A DNA stretch of 64,000 nt, from positions 684,001 through 748,000 of the forward strand of contig NC_045141.1 in the NCBI RefSeq assembly GCF_008831285.2, written 5' to 3'. The notes beneath the pieces were generated by a model. That model was not told where the DNA came from. It searched no databases and was given only the letters and a program-made list of their open reading frames with translations. A program made the translations under genes and the position numbers. Numbering within the stretch: the first letter of the stretch is position 1; every line of letters starts with the position of its first letter. This DNA is from Nymphaea colorata (taxonomy: Eukaryota > Streptophyta > Magnoliopsida > Nymphaeales > Nymphaeaceae). Positions 9,609-20,220 of this stretch are shown here, one piece after another.

Positions 9609-10490
9609 CCCCTCCTTTAAACTGGTGTGTGTGGGTCTCCAAAACCCATTTTAAACTTTAAAAAATTGAATTGACCTTTGACAAGAGACTTGGTAAATAG
9701 ATCAGCCAGATGTAAGAATGATGGAACATAGATTGTGACAATTGTTCCATTTTTTACTTGATCATGCACTAGATGGCAGTCGATCTCTACATGCTTGGTT
9801 CAATCAAGTAAAATGGGGCTCACTGCTATTTTTAATGATGTTTTGTTGTCACAAAGAAGCTACGCTGGTGAAGGAGGCACTTGGAGATCTTTTAGAAGAT
9901 ATCTTAGCCAGATAAATTCACAGCAGGAGTTTGCAATAGCGTGATATTCTACTTCGGCTGAGATACGAGATAGTATGTTCAGTTTTTTTGCTTTTCAGAA
10001 GATTAGATGTTCTCCCAAGTAAACACAGTAACCAGAGATTGATCTTCTGGTGTCTTTGCAAGCTCCCTAGTCGGCATCAAAATTGAAATTATCGTCTACT
10101 AAAAGAAAAATTCCTTGACCTGGTGAAGTTTGAGATGGCGTAATACTTTTATAGCAGCATTGTAGTGAGTAGTTGTCAGTTTCTGCATATGGTGGCTAAG
10201 AGAGTGAACAGAAAAAACTATTTCTGACCTGGTTATAGTCATATATATAAGATGCCCCCAAGTCTTCGGAACAATGAAGGATTTTTTAAATCTTCAACAC
10301 CATTGACCGCAAGGGTTTGACTAGGTTCCATGGGGTCCTCAGATGGCTTGGCATTGAGAAGTCCAAATTCATCAAGAATGCCACAATCATACTTGCGCTG
10401 TGATGAAAATATTCATTTCTTCCCTTTGGTAAGCTCTAGGACAAGGAAATATTTTAAGTTGTCCATGTCTTTCATGCAAAATCTTTTGTC
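9609..10490 (-). pseudogene. Copia RNase H region (unit 1)
   Basis: The 3' end of pol, between the polypurine tract and the reverse transcriptase. Frame pieces match the copia region that leads to RNase H ([13 protein letters not shown]...YMT, then HYNAAIKVLRHLK) and its end (LFTKSL). The frame is broken at several places. Bases 9834-10488 are identical to 50769-51423 in unit 3. Confidence 0.7.
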
Positions 10491-11130
10491 AAGATACACT
10501 TTAAAGTTTTATATGTATTTCATTCATTTCCTTCAATAATGACATCGTCGACGTACACTAAAATTGCCAAGCACACACTTTCTCTTTGATGTGCACACAG
10601 CATGTAATCACACTTGGATTGCATAAAACCATAATTTATTACTTTTGACGAGAACTTCAAGAACCAGTTTGGGGAGCATGTTTCAGCCCATAGATAAACT
10701 TGTTTAGCTTGCACAATTTTGTTTCTCCTTTCTCACAATGACTAGGAGGCAACGTATTGTAGACTTCTTCATCCAAATTTCCCGTTTAGAAAGGCATTAT
10801 ATACGTACATTTGTTGCAGCATCCAATTTCGTTTTGCAGTTGCTGCTATCAAACAACGAATAGTAATACAAGCCTTCCACTTGTGCATACCCTTTGGCCA
10901 CTAATCTAGCTTGGAACCTTTCTATTTCAATAAAAGCACTTGAAGCTGATGGGTTTGACATTGGTTGAAGGAGAGATTAGCGTCCAAGTGTTGTTTGATT
11001 CCAATGCCTTAATTTCTTCTTGCATGGCTCTTTTCCAATTTGGATCTTGCTCTGCCTGACTAAAGGATTAAGGTTCGGTTTGAAGAGATATTCAACCGAA
11101 AGTTTTTAAGAGCACCGGAAAAATGGGAAA
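10491..11130 (-). pseudogene. Copia reverse transcriptase region (unit 1)
   Basis: Contains the catalytic YVDD at 10544-10555 (LVYVDDVI), FMQSKCDY upstream of it, and SCKCF-type and AKGYAQVEG-type blocks that are better kept in unit 3. About 40 bp around the GLDYHE block is missing compared with unit 3. Stops and shifts split the domain. Confidence 0.75.
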
Positions 11131-12300
11131 AAGACAAAAGTCACAAAACTTATGACAAAAGATACCTTGTAGAAGCCCTTTTCCATACCACTGAATCAGG
11201 ATGGACCATACCACTGTAAAAAACCTCCAATAAAATGGATGGCTTTGATATTCTGGATGATTTGCACTGGTTATTGAGGGCTTGGTAAAGTTTCTTGGGA
11301 AGTGTTTGTTTCAGCCTCACCACTTGATTCTGAAACAATTTTGGGTGGTTATTCAATGTTTGTGCAATCAGTAGTCATGTCCTCATCTTGGCTTTCAGTC
11401 AGTTGACAAGAACATGGGCCTTGCTCACTCGAATTTCTGTTCTCAAGTATATGATTGTGATCAAATATGAAATGAATAACTGGAAAATATGAGACTTTGC
11501 TTTGATCCTTTGAGAGTTTGATGGGAAATTCTGTTTCATTGAAGACTGCATCCCTACTAACGATTTTTTTTTGTTTCCAAATCAAGTAGTTTGTAGCCTT
11601 TTTGTTCAGTAGGATACCCAATGAACACACCTCGATGAGCCCTGTAATCAAATTTTCCACGTGGTCGGAGGTAGGAAGCAAAACACAAGCAACGAAACAC
11701 ACATTGATGATTGTAAGTTGGTTTTCTTTTAAATAATTTTTCAAAGGGAGTTTGATTGTCAATTTTTTTTTGATGGGGTCCTATTTATTAAATATGTGGC
11801 TTAATACACATAGGTCCCAACATTTTAAGGGTAGGCCTAACAGAAACTTGAGAGCACGCGCCACATTCAAGATGCACCAATGCTTTCTCTAAGCCACCCC
11901 GTTTTGTTGAGGCATGTAGGGGCATGAATGTTGATGTAGGATATCTCTATCACAGAAAAAAAAAAATTATGTCATTTGAGAAGAACTTGGTTCCACTATC
12001 TATCATGATTTTAACACATCAATTTTGAATTGTAGCTCACTCATATTAATGAAATGTTTAAGTAGATCACCTATTTCACTTTTATACTTCATTAGGTAAA
12101 ACCACATGGCTCTTGAAAAATCATCCATAATAGACAAAAAGTAATGTGTTCGAGTATGTGATGCTTGGGAGTATCACAATGTAGCAAATCAAGAGGTTTA
12201 GCAAAACAACATTCACTTAATTTGAATGTCACTTTAGATTGTTTAGCAACACGACAGACTTTACAGAAATTATTTGACAACTTAATGACAGAGTCATGCT
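11131..12300 (-). pseudogene. Copia integrase region (unit 1)
   Basis: Minus-strand frames give CKVCRVAKQSKVTF and LDLLHCD at 12092-12280, LPLKNYLKENQLT (usual PFEKLF-K-P) and the capsule-like VFNETEFPIKLS near 11530. The copy is degenerate: the segment after LLHCD is shortened compared with unit 3. Confidence 0.7.
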
Positions 12301-12960
12301 TTCAGAGCATTTGATTCTTTGAGCGAGATGGGTGCCCAAGTCTCAGATGCCAAACATCAAAATCTGATTGAGTGGGTTCCGTAAACAAGCAGTCTACAGT
12401 GGAAAATGAAGAGTCCACCTGATGAATCACCCAGCTCAGTCCTCATCATGGAGATCGGGTCCTGCACAAAGCACCCAGTAGTCGAGAAAATCAAATGACA
12501 TTTGGTTTGCTGAATAAATCTGCTCACAGATAACATGTTGTAAGCAAAATTGGAAGATAATACACGTTTTCAAGAAAAATGGAAGCTGACAAAACAACTT
12601 TACGGACATGTGTAGCATAAACTGTGTCAGAAACTCTAATAGACAATGAAACAGCTAATTTTGTATCATCTAGCAATGATTGAAGGCAACATGACATGTG
12701 GTGACTAGCACCAATATCTATTACCCAGGTGTCAAGTTTGAAGGGTGACATACCTTCAGAGTTTATTTGGGTTACTGATCCATTTTTGAGGAGTTATTTT
12801 AATTGAATATATTCATGTTGAGTTAGAGTTGGAGCAATGTCCTTGTTGGACTATTTGCCATGCGTGGTGGAGATTAAGGCAGTGGAATCAGTTTTCTCTC
12901 CAACAGAGGCGTTGATAATAGCCCCCTTGTCTTGCCACTATTTTCCACCTTTAAAGTTTG
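12301..12960 (-). pseudogene. Copia protease and pre-integrase region (unit 1)
   Basis: The protease frame at 12524-12751 includes DTWVIDIGASHHMS, where the usual copia active site is W-DSGAS-H; the catalytic serine position is changed to Ile. The pre-integrase block VWHLRLGHPS lies near 12325-12355. Confidence 0.75.
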
Positions 12961-13765
12961 GAGGGTAACCATTTAATTTGAAGTATCCTTCCTTTGATGT
13001 CTAGCAATTGCTGTAATTGCAGAAGTATTGTGGTTTTGCTTGTCTTTGAAGGCGTTCAAGCCTGCACTTGCTGAGATACCAACATGCTCGACAGCACTAC
13101 TTTGAAGACGAGCTTCTCTCTGCTTCTCCTCTTGAAGGACCAGTGCATAAGTCTTTTGTAGAGAGGGCAGGGGATCCATAAGAAGAATATGCCTTCTTAT
13201 AGCATTGAATGAATCATTCAATCCCATAAGAAATTCAATGACTCTCTCTTCTTGTTGCCTTTCAGCAACCACATTCAAGGCACCACAAGAGCATTCCGAA
13301 GGACATCATAGGATGAAAGGTTATCCCAGTAGGATTTCAGTTTTGTAAAATAAAGAGCAACAGATATATTTTCTTGATTCAAAGGACTGATGGAGGATTT
13401 GAGCGGGTACTTATGAGGGGTTGTGCTTTCAGTGAATCGGTTCTTTACGTCTGCCCACACTTCAATAGCTGTGGTGGCGTAGATGATATTGCCTGATAAT
13501 TCTTTCGAGATGGAGTTAAGAATCCATGAAGGTTCATGTGATTGCAACGTCTCCACATCTTGATCTCATGAGCTGCAACGCTGGGTTTAGGAAGACTGCC
13601 ATCAACAAAGGTCAACTTCTTTTTGGCATACAGTGCCATTATCATAGCACAACTCCAGGTTGAGTAGTTTTCACTAGTCACTAATTGTGAAACCAATACA
13701 ATACCATAAGAGGACTCTGCTCCACCAGCTGAAGAAGAGTTGGAAGCATTGCCTGTTGAGGCCAT
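12960..13765 (-). pseudogene. Copia gag (unit 1)
   Basis: ATG at 13765, 13 bases from the LTR. The order is SENYSTWSCAMIMALYAKKK, FVDGSLP, a broken WILNSISKEL block, SISPLNQENISVALYFTKLK, then VIEFLMGLNDSF. The CCHC knuckle near 12985-13030 is mutated: its cysteine codons are displaced by a frameshift. Frameshifts split the gene at about 13445 and 13275. Confidence 0.8.
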
Positions 13766-13778
13766 GGCCCTGAGACCA
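13766..13778 (-). other. Primer binding site of the unit 1 copia
   Basis: Minus strand TGGTCTCAGGGCC, directly between the LTR end and the gag ATG. It is a mutated form of TGGTATCAGAGCC. Units 2 and 3 keep the related forms near 27137 and 54802-54814. Confidence 0.7.
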
Positions 13779-14100
13779 TGTGAGTATCAGAGTGCGCACA
13801 AGAGAAAATCAAGGCTGCGATGGAATCAACAGCGCACAACAGAGAAGGCTGAGCATGATGGAACAAAGCTTCGTGCTCTTCTTCCTTTCACATATTTATA
13901 CTCTTTCTGCACATAATGAATTACAGGCATAAAAGAATATTTTCTATTACAACAGAATTATGCCTTCAAACTTCTAGAGAATTCCACATGCGTGACAGGG
14001 AACACCACTATTCAATTTTACAGCTTTACAATAGGTGTAAACAAATCCGTTTGAGCTTCATAGCCTTGTGAAGCAGAATTGGTTTTCATTTTTTATAACA
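13779..14100 (-). repeat. 5' LTR of the unit 1 copia
   Basis: 322 bp, TG...CA ends (TGTGAGTATCAG to TTTATAACA on the plus strand). Compared with the unit 3 copy, bases 14045-14074 have been replaced by a copy of the flanking sequence at 14131-14160 (CCGTTTGAGCTTCATA), a local templated patch. Confidence 0.85.
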
Positions 14101-14663
14101 AATCCCAAGAGGCAGAATGCCCAAACGTTCTTCCGTTTGAGCTTCATAACCTCGTGAAGGTTGGAAATTGCTAAATCATACTTCCTCCAGTAAATCTCTT
14201 AAAAACGACGACGATGACGTTGATGATGGTGGAGTTGCCAACAACAAGCTCATGAGGAGGCCTGCGACACACTTTACACCTAAGGGAGGAAATAAACTCT
14301 CTACCCCTTCTTCATATGCTCCCCATCCCTGTTTCCATCACAGAAGCTCTCTTTCTCTCCCTCTCATGTGTTTAGTCTAGTATCGATGACATGGGTGGAT
14401 GTTCAAAGCTGGTTATATGCCTATGCTGGTGCACAGGCTCTTGTGGATGCCAAGTACCGCAAAAGTGGGCTAGGGAGCCAGTGGGCCAGGAGGGGCACTT
14501 GTCCTTTTCTTAAAGGCTATGGACCGTGCATGTAACGTGGTCTCATGGGTACTGATTAAAAAATGCAGCCATAAAAGCAAGAAGGCTTATGAACAAAATA
14601 TCACTTGGAGTAGATCAGGAGGTGGCCTAAACCTTGTCATGTGCTCGACCAAGTTTGTATTGG
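14101..14663. other. Right flank of the copia (unit 1), no gene seen
   Basis: Matches units 0, 2, 3 and 4. It contains the shared words CATGAGGAGGCC and ATGACATGGGTGGATG. Open frames here are not kept among the units. Confidence 0.5.
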
Positions 14664-14986
14664 CTTCAGAATCGGACGATATTACTTAAAAATTGGGGAT
14701 TCAAATTTGGATTCAAGTTTATAAATTTATAATAATGTTGAATAAAATACTGTATTTAGATTCGGATCTGTAAATTTGGGTTTATATATCCATTATCTTT
14801 TTCTCTTTCCGATTGGGTATCCATTTGATACTGAGTCTGAATCCAAATTTAATCGGATGCCAATTTTTAATATCGAATTCTATCTGATTTTTTATTTGGA
14901 TATCAAATTTCTCTTCTTTTCAAATCTGATTTATTTAAGGAAACTTGATCGGATATTTGATCTGAATCAGATTCACTGACATCCCT
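14664..14986. mobile_element. TGACATCCC-type MITE (unit 1)
   Basis: AT-rich, made of many GGATTCAAAT, ATCTGAAT and TCGGATAT words that form inverted pairs, ending CACTGACATCCCT. Paralogues at 31700-32025 and 55640-55958. No coding capacity. Confidence 0.55.
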
Positions 14987-16832
14987 AATAACTAGTTCCC
15001 CCACGAAAGACTAATAGGACGATGAACCCCATGGGTCTCCGGAAGCTTGAGGAATTAAATGCCGACAAGGAAATAGAAAATGGCGTCGAGAAATATGGGA
15101 GATGAAGATCTCAGATGACGTTACAGAGGCATTTGTGACGCATTATTAATTCAAGTGCTATCCATCTCTCATCAAATCCACCGTCAATTGGCAGCATACA
15201 TCATCACATCAGATTCTATATCTACGTCATCTTCACACGAACATGCGAAATCCTTCTTTGTTCTTATTGCTCGGTCACTCTTCATGTTCATTCTTCTCGT
15301 ACTTTGTCAGCTTTAGTTATTTCTCTTTTTCAGTTCTCATTTTTCATTAGATCTTGTTATTCATGTTATTGTTATTATTATTATTATTATTGTTGCTGTT
15401 ATTTTTACTATTGTTCTTGTTATTTAATTAAGCCAACCCAGTATGTTTAACCCTTGTATTTTGACAATATGTTCCAAAACCTTCTTAACTTTAATTTTTA
15501 ACTTCTTAAGCGTTATGAAAGTTTCATCCTTCAGTATAAAGGCATCCACTTAATCTAAGTTGCCAATTTTAGTTGTAAAGTAAAAGTACCTATAGCACCC
15601 ATTTGAATATATTATGCACACTCTCTCTCTCTCTGTCGCACAATCACCGTTCTGCTGAAGTTACTATTTTAATATTAATACTTAAAAATGTTCAAGAAAT
15701 TATAGTACATTAGATTAAGCCATAATTATCTACACTTGTATAGTATTAAATGTCATAATAAATGGTCTAACAACGAAACTACCCTTTGCCACCAAACTTT
15801 AGTCTATAGTATGCAGTTCCACATTCAATATATATCTGATCAAAATTTAACAGATCTGCAAAAGATAGATTCACATTTTCATTTATTTGACACCACATTT
15901 AAAATAGGTAGAGTTGCACACGAATTCCAGGACTCCCATCCATCGCTAGACCATCACAGCGTTTAAGAGTACTGTCATAAGTCTGTGCGCACACAAATAT
16001 ACTATTGCTGTGTCTTAGTGGTTTACGTTTTGGCTTTAATTGAAAAGTATTCTTTTGGAATGTCAAGATCTTAAAGCTAATGTACTTCGGGTGAGAAGGA
16101 GATTAGCATTCCACCACCCAATTATATCTTGAAGGCCCCTCCATTCCCCTGCCTTCATGGTCTAGACTGCATCTGGACCTGAGCAGGACACGATACACCC
16201 TTTAAACTAATATGTTTCAGCATATATTAAGAATTAACTATAATTTGAATAGGAAAATAAAAACATTACTGTTTGACGTCTCACTTGTTAAGGGCTGACT
16301 TTTAATCACATGTAAAACCATTCAGAATAATGACACTCGTTTCTCGAATTTACTGAGTAGTGAAAAGCTCGTAAGAGGAGACTGGAAACACACCACGAAG
16401 AACAGATGACTAATTGGAGTGACAATAGTTCAAGACTAACGAGCTTCATGTCCCCCAAAAGGCATTTGTTATAGAGAAGACCCAGAAAAGGGTTGAATAA
16501 ATATCCTTGTTCATGGATATCTTTATCGACAATCTTATTTTTATACAGTAACCATTCATGCATAGTTCATGGGTTCAAAGAAAATAACACGGACCCTCTT
16601 CTTAGAAGGTAAAGCAGATAAATGCTTTTCGTAACAACAATGGGTCCATCTATTCTATATCTCTATGAGAAGGTGTAGTTAGCTTCGAAGTTATTAAATT
16701 TAAATTACAACCATCCAGGTATTCCAATAGGTGCAGGTTGCTGGTTTAAGTTGCCAGACCCCTAGCATACGAAGCTCGTGACGTGCACATGCTTGTGCTT
16801 GTGCAGGTTGCTTGGTATTGGAGTGTGATCTC
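14987..16832. other. Unit spacer between MITE and plus-strand copia gag (unit 1)
   Basis: Collinear with 55959-57946. It holds a TTATTATTATT tract near 15370 and a short CT tract near 15620. In unit 3 a plus-strand frame here ends ALIEHILLECEDLKAVVLRV, faintly like the zinc-binding end of LINE or transposase proteins, but it is broken in this unit near 16045. Bases 16550-16760 recur at 541-740. No gene can be supported. Confidence 0.4.
16813..16830 (+). other. Possible worn copia primer site
   Basis: TGGTATTGGAGTGTGATC directly precedes the gag ATG at 16833. Placement suggests a decayed TGGTATCAGAGCC-type site; the sequence match alone is weak. Unit 3 has the same at 57928-57945. Confidence 0.35.
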
Positions 16833-17460
16833 ATGGCTGCCTCCTCAAGTTCATCTTCTACCAGTTCTGGTGGCTCTCGGACGTCAGCCCTCACTGCATC
16901 AATGCTCCAACTAGTCTGCAGCATTTTCTTGGAGTGAAGCTCACGTCAGATAACTATCTTTTATGGGAGAGCCAATTCACTCCTCTGCTCATCTCATATA
17001 ACCTACAAGGGTTTATAGATGGAACCAAGCAATGCCCTCCTCAGTATATTGCACAAGAAGGTACTACATTTGAAAACCCAGAATACATTGGTTGGATTAA
17101 GTTGGATCAATTGATGTCAGGATCGATCATTTCTTCTTGGTCTAAACCTATACATGTTCATGTTATTGGATTGCTTACTTCATTTGACATCTGGTCCAAA
17201 CTAAAGAAAATATTTGCTGCTCAATCTAGATCCAAAGTTATGCAACTTAACAACAGCTTACTACCTTGAAAAAGGACTAGTTCTATTGATGAACTGTTTC
17301 AAAGGGGTAGTTTAATTGCTCACCAGTTGGCCGTGGTGTCTAAGCCAGTGACTGACGATGATCTAAACATGCACATTCTTCGTGCACTGCCTCTTCAGTA
17401 CTCAGCCTTCAAAAACCCTATTGCAACAAGGAGTGAAGCCATCTCTTTGATTGCCTTGCT
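16833..17460 (+). pseudogene. Plus-strand copia gag, truncated at the unit 1/2 junction
   Basis: ATG at 16833 starts a serine-rich leader (MAASSSSSS). After a frameshift near 16935 the frame gives LTSDNYLLWESQFTPLL, GFIDGT, WIKLDQ, then after a stop SIDELFQ and SKPVTDDDL with HILRALP. This is the usual copia gag order (NYLLW..., GF-DG, ALP-EY). The sequence breaks at about 17460 and becomes array unit 2. The unit 3 copy (57947 onward) continues into a complete copia. Confidence 0.8.
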
Positions 17461-18150
17461 TTGACTTCAGAGTATTTGCCATGAATGCCTCTACTAACTT
17501 CTAGCAATCTTGGCCATTTTATTCCTCATACCACATAATTGACCAATTACTTGACCTTTCTATCCATACAGAACTTGGATGTATACCTTTTCCTACACTC
17601 TAGTCATTTATCACATCTACTACAGCCTCTACTTTTGCGAAGGCCACACCTACTTTGAGCAAAGAAGGCAACTATTGATGACACACTTGCTGATTGTGGA
17701 TTTCCATTGACGAGTTCTAATCACTTCTCTTGATTTATTATAATATCATGCATTTTACAGAATGAGGGAAGAGATTTCGAAGTTGTCATAGTTATGGCAA
17801 AAACTTTATATTCATTCCCTAGGCCACTAAGTACATGCATATATAACTAAATCATCCTCCTTTATAACTTCAACAACTAAACAAAGTGAATCAGTTAGGA
17901 ACTTCAGATGGTTGCACTAGTCAACTACGGATTCTTCACACTTAGACACATTTTGGCAATCGTGGTTGAGCTGAAGAATTTGTAAAATTTGATTATGAGA
18001 CAAATGCTTGCTCAAGGAATATAAGGCTTATGTTTTATGATGGATAATTTGGCTGGGAACCAATTCTTTTCCATTACATATTCTTTTTCGACTTGTCTGT
18101 GGATGATATTTTTGAATCATGTGTTTTGATCATTTTGCGCTTCATATTTA
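17460..18150 (-). pseudogene. Degenerate copia gag-pol remnant (unit 2, partial)
   Basis: The same remnant as 4490-5180, with more decay. No open frame survives. Its left end is the recombination junction with the plus-strand gag. Confidence 0.5.
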
Positions 18151-18429
18151 ATCAACTAACGCTTACCATCATGATAAACCTCATGATATGCTTGATAAAC
18201 ACTACCGGCTTCAGCATGATCATCAGTCCTTTTACTGCATTTGATGCATTATCATGAGAATGATGTCATCTTCTCATAGTAGATCTACATATACACTTAT
18301 ATCTACTTTGTCATTCAATTATAACAAGAATCAAATACTGAAGTGTTTTTCTAAGTTGGCGTACACCTTCATTTGGGGGCACTACGTACATAAGTTATAC
18401 TATGATTAAACATATTACTGCATATTTGA

Positions 18430-19070
18430 GCAGTTTGTCCTATATATCAACCACAATAAAAGACATCTTCAACATATCTGCCGCTGCAATTAATCTTTCC
18501 CACTTCCACTTCCTGCTTAATGTTTAGATTCCATGACTCTTCCCCTTGTCGGCAAATTGAAACGCATGAATGGATTATGATCACAGAAATGAATGCTATA
18601 TATGCCATTTCGCAGTGTCTTTGCACTGAACCCACGTTTACTAACTTCCCTCATACCATTATCTTCTGATTTCATCCCCATCCATGAAATAACAGCTTCA
18701 GTTTTTAGATGTAGCTCAAGAATTTTCTGTGACATCCCAGTTTCCCGAACGAACCGCATTTCCGTAAGCTAATTGACCTGCGGTAGCATGTGAGGAGGCA
18801 CTCCTATACTAGTTAATCTCTGCAAATTGTCATATTCCAACTTCTCCCTCATGCATGAAATACCAACTACAGTCTGCACGAAAGGGTTGGGATATTTTCC
18901 AAGCCATCATTAATTTCCAATATTCATAGGACGCAAAATTTTCCTATATTGTATGCCACTAAGACTTGTTTCTTACCTTCAGACGCACCCAGTTTCAATG
19001 TCCACCTACAGGATGCCTTTGTTGGTTGGTGTTTGTCATTCAGAAAATAGTTAGCCTTTAGAAAGAGCTC
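18430..19070 (-). pseudogene. Exon-like blocks downstream of the membrane-protein gene (unit 2)
   Basis: Three minus-strand blocks look like exons. About 19013-18984: an acceptor CATCCTGTAG, then WTLKLGASE and a GTAAGA donor. About 18874-18785: an acceptor GACTGTAG, then a frame with REKLEYDNLQRLTSIGVPPH and a CAG|GTCAAT donor. About 18759-18517: an open frame RFVRETGMSQKILELHLKTE and on. The first two join in frame across their introns. The third follows the second after only one in-frame TAG, so it may be intron read-through or decay. Unit 3 has all three blocks with changes; unit 1 has lost most of them. I do not recognise the protein. They may be later exons of the MAKLN gene or of a separate gene. 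Confidence 0.4.
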
Positions 19071-19294
19071 TTGCGTTTTCTAAAGGAGAAAATTGCATTC
19101 AGATTCACGCCATAGATATCTAATCTGGTTAATCGAATATTTGTCGTGAAGCTTTAGCTATGGTTTAAAACATGTGAGGAACAGAAGGAGGGCCTTATTA
19201 CGTGACCGGAAAATAGAAAATGAAGGCCCCAATTGGTAACGAATAAGCACCAGACCGGTCTGCTTCGTTTAGAATGTCGAATTGTACAGTAAAA

Positions 19295-19688
19295 TTAAAC
19301 TGACCAATTATCTATTGAAGCCCCAACAGCAAGCATTGAAAGAGTTCCTCTTGCTCTTCCTTTTACTATGCCAGACTGGTCTGCTTCGTTTAAAATTAAG
19401 CTGAACGTGGTATGCGGCACACGCTCACCTGCGACGTCTTAGTTTTCTTAGTCTTTCTCGGGTTGTACATCGGAGAAAAAAAGCACTGAATAGTTGATAT
19501 GAACATAACCATGAACAAAGTCCACCGACAAGAAACTGAAAGCAGTTTTCACCTGCGTAGTAAAGGAAGAGGGAGACGAGAACTCCCACTGCAGTTAAGA
19601 TCATGTAGAAGACGTGGGAAAGGAATTGGGCTGGGAAAACGGATGTGTTGAGAAGAGCATGCCCGACCACCACGTTCAGCTTAGCCAT
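19295..19688 (-). CDS. Small two-exon membrane protein, unit 2 copy (exon 2 rewritten)
   Basis: Exon 1 is 19688-19553 (MAKLNVVVGHALLNTSVF..., 136 nt) with a CAG|GTGAAA donor. Exon 2 is 19428-19295 after a GACGTCGCAG acceptor, and ends in TAA. The first residues (GERVP) and the end (TLSMLAVGAS...W) match the other units, but the hydrophobic middle is replaced by about 65 bp that keeps the frame and encodes a polar stretch (LILNEADQSGIVKG). The patch looks assembled from nearby sequence: reverse copies of the start of exon 1 and pieces of the region downstream of exon 2. This copy therefore has one clear membrane segment instead of two. Confidence 0.5.
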
Positions 19689-20220
19689 GCTGCTTCATGA
19701 AGGCGTCACACCCCCTTCAACTTTTGGACAAATTAAATGAGAAGCTTTCAGAAAGAAGCAATTCACAACGAGAGAAAGAGAAAACTTTGGGAGGAAGCAG
19801 TCGACAAGGTGGAACAATGCATGGGGTGGCTGCAGCTGGTGACTCTCACCATCCGATCGTGGGGCCGATGTTGACAGTGCAGCCTGCCAGCTCCTCAGTC
19901 CACCTTCTACCAACTCAACGTCCATCTCCGTCATCGGCGAAGGTGATGTTCCAACGACTTCGTCTTGCCCGTCTGCCTCTAAGGCCTCCTCTTGGCAGAT
20001 CTCAATGGACAGGTCCTCGGATGCACCCGATGGGGATGCAAGAGAAGGGTTCTCCTTGTTGTCTTCTGGATTATCAGAACTCGGTTCAAAAAGGCATCGT
20101 AAGGCCTGGATGAAAGTACTGGCATGTAACAGGACATCCAGATCTTCCCTCTGCGATTCTTCTTCTCTCAATAGCAAGGGAGCAAGCAAAGATCTGCCGA
20201 TTTAACAAACGCCGGCAATT
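19689..20220. promoter_or_regulatory. Conserved GC-rich region upstream of the gene (unit 2)
   Basis: The counterpart of 6344-6850. Here the minus strand is open for 164 codons (20189-19695), with a block FIQALRCLFEPSS, an acidic middle, and a hydrophobic end (FSLSLVVNCFFLKASHL), closing with TAG just before the MAKLN start. A 5-base insertion relative to units 1 and 3 makes this frame continuous. Whether it is translated is unknown. Confidence 0.4.

Larger units (their letters stand above)
9289..14100 (-). mobile_element. Full-length degenerate Ty1/copia element, unit 1 copy
   Basis: Both LTRs, a primer site, a polypurine tract and all copia domains are present on the minus strand in the order gag, protease, integrase, reverse transcriptase, RNase H. 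Total length is about 4.8 kb. Many stops and frameshifts show it is dead. The same element sits at the same flanks in units 2 and 3. The 5 bp next to the LTRs are GATCT on the left, and AATCC (units 1, 3) or GATCC (unit 2) on the right: a worn target-site duplication is possible. Confidence 0.9.
1340..17460 (+). repeat. Array unit 1
   Basis: Collinear with unit 3 (39676-58560) and, from about 4480 on, with unit 2 (17455-32230). The match with unit 3 begins at CTCGGTGCATCACAAAAGAC. Within the unit are a hAT-like 5' fragment, a LINE fragment absent from unit 3, copia gag and LTR remnants, the membrane-protein gene, small elements, a full-length degenerate copia and the start of a plus-strand copia gag. 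The right end at about 17455-17460 breaks inside that gag and joins unit 2. Confidence 0.85.

Noticed and set aside
10330-10539. Open frame MGSSDGLALRSPNSSRMP, repeated at 23416 and 51265
   Set aside because: It is the opposite strand of the copia RNase H region; conservation follows from the element, not from a gene.
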